This document shows, piece after piece, positions 39,934 through 44,789 of a DNA stretch of 44,789 nucleotides. The notes beneath the pieces are model-generated. The model was not told where the DNA came from, did no database searches, and saw only the letters and a program-made list of their open reading frames with translations. Position 1 is the stretch's first letter, and each line of letters starts with the position of its first letter. Where the stretch lies: contig NZ_RQII01000024.1 in NCBI RefSeq assembly GCF_004761975.1, positions 1-44,789 on the forward strand. The letters run 5' to 3'. The stretch is from Planococcus koreensis (GTDB taxonomy: Bacteria; Bacillota; Bacilli; Bacillales_A; Planococcaceae). The position numbers and the translations under genes are program-made.

Positions 39934-40090
39934 TCCATATCGAGAGATATCTTAGCGAAGGCGCGTCAACGGGCTAGACAAGGAGATGGCCAAATGGAAT
40001 TTGGACCATTTCCTTTGCGACGAGCTTGCGCAGGAGCAATCGTCTTTGCACTGCCCAAAGCGTCCGGAGCAATGTTTATTATGCTACTTC
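39934..40090. repeat. Probable second repeat module beside the palindromic element
   Basis: The stretch is unlike coding DNA in its surroundings, holds an inverted AAATGG..CCATTT (about 39993-40012) and AGCTTGCGCAGGAGC, and directly follows the palindromic repeat. I suspect it is the outer part of the same repeat family, but this is inference. No gene is supported here. Confidence 0.4.
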
Positions 40091-40136
40091 TTTAGTTCAA
40101 ATTATTGAGTAAAAAAACTAAACAACACACCAAGCT

Positions 40137-40166
40137 AAAAGGGAGGATCCATTCTCCCTTTTTTAA
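40137..40166 (+). terminator. Intrinsic terminator or attenuator before mupG
   Basis: AAAAGGGAG and CTCCCTTTT pair around an eight-base loop and end in Ts, 24 bases before the mupG start. It could end the murQP transcript or attenuate mupG. Confidence 0.8.
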
Positions 40167-40189
40167 TTTATCCAAAAGGAGAGAGTAGA

Positions 40190-41257
40190 ATGCGCGGAAT
40201 ATCAGTTTACTTGGGGGAAGGCTCGGCAACAGAGCTGGAGCCTTATATTGAAAAAGTACGGAAGCTTGGGTTCGCATCCATCTTCACTTCTTTGCACATC
40301 CCGGAAGAGGACCCGTCCCTTTACGAAGAGCGGCTCCGGGAATTGGGGGCGCTGGCCCGTAAATACGATATGGAATTAATGGCGGATATCTCGCCCAAGT
40401 CGCTCGGCCATCTGGGGTTTACTTGGGCAAATGCGGAAGGGCTTGTGGATTGGGGCGTCAGCGGATTGCGGATCGATTACGGAATCGACGAAGCGGTGAT
40501 TGCTGAACTATCGGGTAAGATGAAAATCGCTTTAAATGCCAGCACGCTGACAAAAGAGGGATTAGCTAAGCTGAAGGCTGCGGGGCTCCGTACGGAAGCG
40601 GTTGAAGCGTGGCATAATTTTTATCCGCGGCCGGAAACCGGTTTGGACACGCAGGAATTTTTCAAGGTGAACGAATGGCTAAAGGCAGAAGGGTTGTCGG
40701 TGATGGCGTTCGTTCCAGGAGATGGCAAGCTCCGGGGTCCTTTGTTTGAAGGCTTGCCGACATTGGAAGGGCATCGCGCCGTTTCGCCGCTCGCCGCATA
40801 TGCGGCATTGGAAAAGAGCGGGCTCGTCGATAAAATCCTAGTCGGGGATATCACGCTCAGCGAAGGCAGTTTGGCGCAATTTGCCGCTTACGAGGAAGGC
40901 GTGATCCAATTGCGTGCAGAGAGCTTGACGGAAAACGGCGAAGTGCTGGAAATTGCGAGCCGAGTCCATACGAACCGCCTGGACGCGGCGCGGGATGTCG
41001 TGCGTTCGATGGAATCCAGGGAATACGGCTTGTTCGGAACGCACCGCCTCCATCCGGAAGAGACCATCGAAAGAACAAAAGGCAGCATAACAATCGACAA
41101 TGAGCGCTATGGCCGCTACCAGGGAGAACTGCAAATCACGAAAAGAAATCTGCCGGCCGATGGCAAAGTCAATGTGATCGGCAAAGTTTGCCAGGAAGAT
41201 TTGGCATTGATTGAACACATTCGTTCTGGAGTTAAATTTCAACTGGTATGGGTATAA
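40190..41257 (+). CDS. mupG: 6-phospho-N-acetylmuramidase MupG (DUF871 family)
   Basis: The 355-residue cytoplasmic protein is a DUF871 member: MRGISVYLGEG at the start, MADISPKSLGHLG near residues 64-76, and the C-terminal cyclophilin-like half (ESREYGLFGTHRLHPEET, then ERYGRYQGELQI). In Staphylococcus aureus, MupG cleaves MurNAc-6P-GlcNAc made by MurP into MurNAc-6P and GlcNAc. AAAGGAGAG precedes the start at good spacing. It lies after murP, as in that pathway, but separated by repeats and a hairpin. MurQ then uses its product. Confidence 0.92.
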   Translation: MRGISVYLGEGSATELEPYIEKVRKLGFASIFTSLHIPEEDPSLYEERLRELGALARKYDMELMADISPKSLGHLGFTWANAEGLVDWGVSGLRIDYGIDEAVIAELSGKMKIALNASTLTKEGLAKLKAAGLRTEAVEAWHNFYPRPETGLDTQEFFKVNEWLKAEGLSVMAFVPGDGKLRGPLFEGLPTLEGHRAVSPLAAYAALEKSGLVDKILVGDITLSEGSLAQFAAYEEGVIQLRAESLTENGEVLEIASRVHTNRLDAARDVVRSMESREYGLFGTHRLHPEETIERTKGSITIDNERYGRYQGELQITKRNLPADGKVNVIGKVCQEDLALIEHIRSGVKFQLVWV

Positions 41258-41278
41258 AGGAGAACTTTAATTTCTTAA

Positions 41279-41424
41279 ATTCATGTTACCAAAGAAGTGT
41301 TCCAGGAATTGGAATATGAGTAGATGTGACGCAAGAAAAATTCGGGAAGCGAAAAATCACTGCCAAAGACAGCGCTATTGGGGCATGGGAAACGATTGAA
41401 TTGTCAGATAATATTAGTTTGTAA
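41279..41424 (+). pseudogene. Possible decayed gene remnant after mupG
   Basis: Two short coding-like stretches lie in different frames: VTKEVFQELEYE ending at a stop near 41320, and a stretch from 41320 to 41424 including KITAKDSAIGAW and ETIELSDNISL. A ribosome-site-like AAAGGAG overlaps the mupG stop but no intact start follows. The protein family is not recognised. A non-coding explanation is possible. Confidence 0.3.
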
Positions 41425-41463
41425 AGGTAAATAAATACAATTAAAAATTATGGGAGGAAACAA

Positions 41464-43101
41464 ATGAAAAAGAATGCGAAATTGAAAGTTCTGTCATCCG
41501 CTTTGATTTGCTCGCTTGTCTTGACTGCGCCGCTGGCTTCACCGGCCTTGGCGGAATCGCCGAAGCAATGGGATCAGCCTGGTCCCATGTCGCCCGTGCT
41601 GCATCCAGGCTCTGTAAAAGGAGCGGGAATGATTCAAGCACCGCTCGACCGTTTCGACCAGGCTGTTGAAAGCGCTCTAGCGGCTAAGTCGATGCCTGGC
41701 GCTGTTGCGTTTGTCGCGAGAAACGGCCATATTGCGAAGCACGATGCCTACGGCTTTGCATCTTTGTATGCCGACGGTGCGGGAACGCTGGTGGACAATC
41801 CCGTTGAAATGAAAAAAGATACGATTTTCGATCTGGCTTCCATCAGCAAAATCTTTACGACAACAGCCGCGATGAAACTTTACGAAGAAGGGCATTTCCA
41901 ATTGGACGATCCAGTAGCGATGCACCTTCCGCAGTTTGCTGAAAACGGCAAAGAAAAAGTCACCATCCGCCAGCTCATGACGCATACTTCAGGATTTACC
42001 GCTTGGGTGCCGTTGTACCAGCAAGGGGAAAACCGGGAGGACCGCATCGAATACGCGCTGCGCCACAAGCTCGCGAATAGCCCCGGCACCAAATATACCT
42101 ATAGCGACTTGAACCTGATCACACTCGGCGCGCTGATCGAGAAGTTTTCTGGGAAGCGCCTCGACGAATTTGTGAAAGAGGAAATCACCGAGCCGATTGG
42201 CATGAAAGATACGATGTACAATCCTCCGGCTTCGTTGCAAAATCGCATAGCAGCAACAGAATACCAGCCGGCGCTTGGACGCGGAATGGTGTGGGGAGAA
42301 GTGCACGATGAAAATGCCTGGTCGTTGGACGGAGTTGCGGGCCACGCTGGCGTCTTTTCGACTGCCTCTGATCTGGCGAAATTCGCCCATATGTTTTTGA
42401 ACAACGGAAAGTATGGCGGGAAACGAATCTTGGAAGCTGAAACGGTCCGCTTGCTGGAAACCAACCAGATTCCGGAGTTCCCTGGCAATGACCACGGGCT
42501 TGGCTGGGAATTGAATCAAGGCTGGTACATGGATGCACTCGCGGATTCATCGGCATTCGGCCATACCGGCTATACGGGGACCAGCATCGTCATCAACCGG
42601 AAAAACAACACGATCGCCATCTTGCTGACCAACCGGGTGCACCCATCGAGAACGACCATTTCCACGAACTTCATCCGCAGAGACTTTGCAAGAGCAGTGG
42701 CGGACGCGATACCGGCTCCGATTTCCAAACATACGGATGCCTGGTTTGCGGGCTACGGCGATAAATTGAACAATGAAATGCAAATCGCTGTCCCTGAAGG
42801 TGCATCAACGGTGTCATATGATACTTGGCACCGGCTGGAAGCAGACTCGGATTTCGGTTTTATTGAAACTTCGAATGACGGCGTGAATTGGAGCCAAGTG
42901 GCAGAACCAATCACAGGCAACAGTGAAGGCTGGGAAAGCACCGAGCTTGCATTGCCGGCAAATACCACGCACCTCCGTTTCCGCTACCAGACAGATGGAT
43001 CGGTCAACGGGCGCGGCTGGTATGTAGAAAATATCCAAGTCGATGGCACCGAAGCCGAACCGCAGCCAGCTGGAAACGATTGGACCGAACGCAGTAATTA
43101 A
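41464..43101 (+). CDS. Secreted serine hydrolase, AmiE/YbbE-like (beta-lactamase fold)
   Basis: The 545-residue protein has a signal peptide ending SPALA-30 and a class C beta-lactamase-type domain (about 60-425) with SxxK at 126-129 (SISK), YSD at 213-215 and HTG at 367-369. B. subtilis AmiE (YbbE), encoded in the matching locus, removes the stem peptide from MurNAc, so an N-acetylmuramyl-L-alanine amidase role is likely. A C-terminal extension of roughly 110 residues (FIETSNDGVNWSQV, LRFRYQTDGS) looks like a beta-sandwich carbohydrate- or wall-binding module and is longer than the B. subtilis protein. GGGAGG precedes the ATG. nagZ starts 18 bases after its stop. Confidence 0.87.
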   Translation: MKKNAKLKVLSSALICSLVLTAPLASPALAESPKQWDQPGPMSPVLHPGSVKGAGMIQAPLDRFDQAVESALAAKSMPGAVAFVARNGHIAKHDAYGFASLYADGAGTLVDNPVEMKKDTIFDLASISKIFTTTAAMKLYEEGHFQLDDPVAMHLPQFAENGKEKVTIRQLMTHTSGFTAWVPLYQQGENREDRIEYALRHKLANSPGTKYTYSDLNLITLGALIEKFSGKRLDEFVKEEITEPIGMKDTMYNPPASLQNRIAATEYQPALGRGMVWGEVHDENAWSLDGVAGHAGVFSTASDLAKFAHMFLNNGKYGGKRILEAETVRLLETNQIPEFPGNDHGLGWELNQGWYMDALADSSAFGHTGYTGTSIVINRKNNTIAILLTNRVHPSRTTISTNFIRRDFARAVADAIPAPISKHTDAWFAGYGDKLNNEMQIAVPEGASTVSYDTWHRLEADSDFGFIETSNDGVNWSQVAEPITGNSEGWESTELALPANTTHLRFRYQTDGSVNGRGWYVENIQVDGTEAEPQPAGNDWTERSN

Positions 43102-43119
43102 GTTAAAGGGGGATGGAAC

Positions 43120-44789
43120 ATGAAGGGATTTCGTAAATATCTTGTATTGCCGCTATTGATTGCCGTTTTGGTGATTTCTTCACTGGCAACAGGCGGAGCA
43201 GCGAAAGCGCAATCGGCAGCTGCAGATTTGATTATTGTGCAAAATGTTCCTGAAGTGGAAGTGGAAGTGGACGGCGCAAGTGGGGAATTTACGCTTAAAG
43301 CGCTGCACGTCTATGAAGACGGCCATTTCACCGGAACTTCTGAAAATTTGGAGTGGAGTTCTACCAATAAATCAGTGGCTTCAGTAGATTCCGAGGGAAC
43401 AGTAACGGTACTTGGGAAACCCGGGAAAACGTTCATCACAGTAAGCGATGGCAGTTTTACGGATGAAATTGCCGTGCAGGTGAAACCGGATCCGGCAGCC
43501 AAAACCGCCAAAGGGAAACCGCCAGTGAAATCAACGGTGATCAAAGGGGAAGGCGACCGCTATAACGTGGTCGAAAACGCAGTGGCAGGCATGTCGATGG
43601 AAGAAAAAGTCGGCCAGATGCTGATGCCTGACTTCAGGAACTGGAGCGGCAAGAACGTCACCGCCATGCTTCCGGAAATCGAAAAACTTGTGAAGCAATA
43701 CCATTTGGGCGGCGTTATCCTGTTTCGGGAAAACGTTGTAACGACTGAACAAACGACGAAACTGGTCGCCGACTACCAGAAAGCTGCCGAAAAATACGGC
43801 ATGCTGATGACGATTGACCAAGAAGGCGGCATCGTGACCCGCCTGCAATCCGGCACGGATATGCCAGGCAGCATGGCATTGGGCGCGACCCGCTCTCCGG
43901 AAATCACGGAAAACGTGGGGAACGCGATCGGTGAAGAGCTTGCTGCACTGGGCATCAATATGAACTTTGCGCCATCGTTTGACATCAATAACAATCCGGA
44001 TAACCCGGTCATCGGTGTCCGTTCATTCGGCGAAAAGCCTGAACTTGTGGCGGAACTGGGTGTCGCTTATACGAAAGGGCTTCAAGCTTCCGGCACAGCC
44101 GCGACAGCGAAGCATTTTCCCGGGCATGGCGATACCGCAACCGACTCCCATATCGGCTTGCCGGAAGTGCCATATGATCTGGAAAGGCTGAAGGCGGTCG
44201 AATTGTATCCGTTCCAAAAAGCGATGGATGCAGGCATCGACGCCATTATGACCGCACATGTGACATTCCCGAAAGTGGATGGCACAAAAGTCATTTCGAA
44301 GAAAGACGGCAGTGAAATCACATTGCCAGCAACGTTATCCCATAAAGTGTTGACGGAATTGATGCGGGAAGATATGGGCTATGACGGCGTCATTTTAACA
44401 GATGCTTTGAACATGCAGGCCATTGCCGATCATTTCGGGCCGGTTGACGCCGTGATCCGTGCGGTCAACGCCGGAAGCGATATCGTTTTGATGCCGGTCG
44501 GGCTTGAAAGCGTCGCAAACGGTTTATACGAAGCAGTGCGCTCGGGTGAAATTTCCGAAGAACGGATCGAAGCTTCTGCGAAACGCATCCTCGCTTTGAA
44601 ACTGAAGCGCGGAATCGTGAAAGAAGAAACGCCGCAGCCATTGGAACAAAAAGTAGCGAATGCCCTCCAAGTGGTGGGCTCGGTAGAACATCAGCAAGTA
44701 GAGCGCGAGGCTTCTGAAAAATCCATTACGCTCGTGAAAAATGAAGGCGTCCTGCCGCTTGCACCGAATCCGCAAGATGCGCTTGTGGT
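43120..44789 (+). CDS. nagZ: Beta-N-acetylglucosaminidase NagZ with an N-terminal Ig-like domain, cut by the window edge
   Basis: The frame is open from ATG 43120 to the right edge (556 codons), so the C-terminus is missing. A signal peptide (about 1-30, GGAAKA) is followed by a BIG2-like bacterial Ig domain (about 45-122; LEWSSTNKSVASVDSEGTV) and then a GH3 barrel from about 150. KHFPGHGDT (331-339) with H344 is the NagZ histidine/aspartate loop, and D428 in GVILTDALNM is the likely nucleophile. It removes terminal GlcNAc from muropeptides outside the membrane. AAAGGGGG lies five to ten bases before the start. The added Ig domain is unusual for NagZ. Confidence 0.9.
   Translation, partial: MKGFRKYLVLPLLIAVLVISSLATGGAAKAQSAAADLIIVQNVPEVEVEVDGASGEFTLKALHVYEDGHFTGTSENLEWSSTNKSVASVDSEGTVTVLGKPGKTFITVSDGSFTDEIAVQVKPDPAAKTAKGKPPVKSTVIKGEGDRYNVVENAVAGMSMEEKVGQMLMPDFRNWSGKNVTAMLPEIEKLVKQYHLGGVILFRENVVTTEQTTKLVADYQKAAEKYGMLMTIDQEGGIVTRLQSGTDMPGSMALGATRSPEITENVGNAIGEELAALGINMNFAPSFDINNNPDNPVIGVRSFGEKPELVAELGVAYTKGLQASGTAATAKHFPGHGDTATDSHIGLPEVPYDLERLKAVELYPFQKAMDAGIDAIMTAHVTFPKVDGTKVISKKDGSEITLPATLSHKVLTELMREDMGYDGVILTDALNMQAIADHFGPVDAVIRAVNAGSDIVLMPVGLESVANGLYEAVRSGEISEERIEASAKRILALKLKRGIVKEETPQPLEQKVANALQVVGSVEHQQVEREASEKSITLVKNEGVLPLAPNPQDALV

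Noticed and set aside
39841..40095. An 84-codon open frame in the murP-mupG gap
   Set aside because: It runs through the palindromic repeat, has no ribosome site, and its sequence mirrors the repeat rather than a protein.

Overview
The window reads as chromosomal DNA of a low-to-mid GC Firmicute, most likely Planococcaceae (Planococcus or a close relative). The basis is the Bacillus-like 5S and tRNA sequences, strong AGGAGG-type ribosome binding sites, CIRCE and S-box regulation, and a gene order from tsaE to groEL that follows the ydiB-groEL region of Bacillus subtilis. Genus-level placement is inference; no search was possible.

Layout. (1) 1-450: the 3' end of a 23S rRNA gene, 5S rRNA, tRNA-Asp and a terminator. 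(2) 498-11774: a small DUF2691-like gene, then tsaE-tsaB-rimI-tsaD (tRNA t6A synthesis plus ribosomal protein acetylation), a cluster of DnaA boxes, a divergent ABC-F gene and rex, tatA-tatC, a CPBP-family membrane protein, an unknown membrane protein, and CIRCE-controlled groES-groEL. (3) 11946-14228: a SAM riboswitch in front of an orphan MetQ-type lipoprotein and a YdbM-like acyl-CoA dehydrogenase-family flavoprotein, probably a sulfur-acquisition unit. (4) 14612-24598: single genes or short units (DegV, GAF-GGDEF, PLP beta-eliminating lyase, Dus, a small zinc-ribbon protein, a CDF transporter, DUF1456, SRPBCC, two unknowns, an aldo/keto reductase), most of them followed by a clear intrinsic terminator. 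(5) 24738-30256: a promoter and a second SAM riboswitch controlling yitJ and metH, which together make methionine from homocysteine and reduced folates. (6) 30592-36358: oxidoreductases (Gfo/Idh/MocA, luciferase-like, YfmJ-like, OYE-family, SDR) and a 45-residue small protein. (7) 36431 to the right edge: a cell-wall sugar recovery locus, murR-murQ-murP-mupG, then secreted AmiE-like and NagZ-like enzymes. NagZ runs off the window.

How the recovery locus should work: secreted NagZ and AmiE trim muropeptides outside the membrane, MurP imports and phosphorylates MurNAc or MurNAc-GlcNAc, MupG splits the phosphorylated disaccharide, MurQ converts MurNAc-6P to GlcNAc-6P and lactate, and MurR senses the pathway. 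The signals least explained by known gene functions are two four-copy arrays of a GGACAGTATT core, each with an exact 21-bp period, placed just after the stop codons of metH and the Gfo/Idh/MocA gene; the six-box DnaA cluster behind tsaD; and a palindromic intergenic repeat inserted between murP and mupG.
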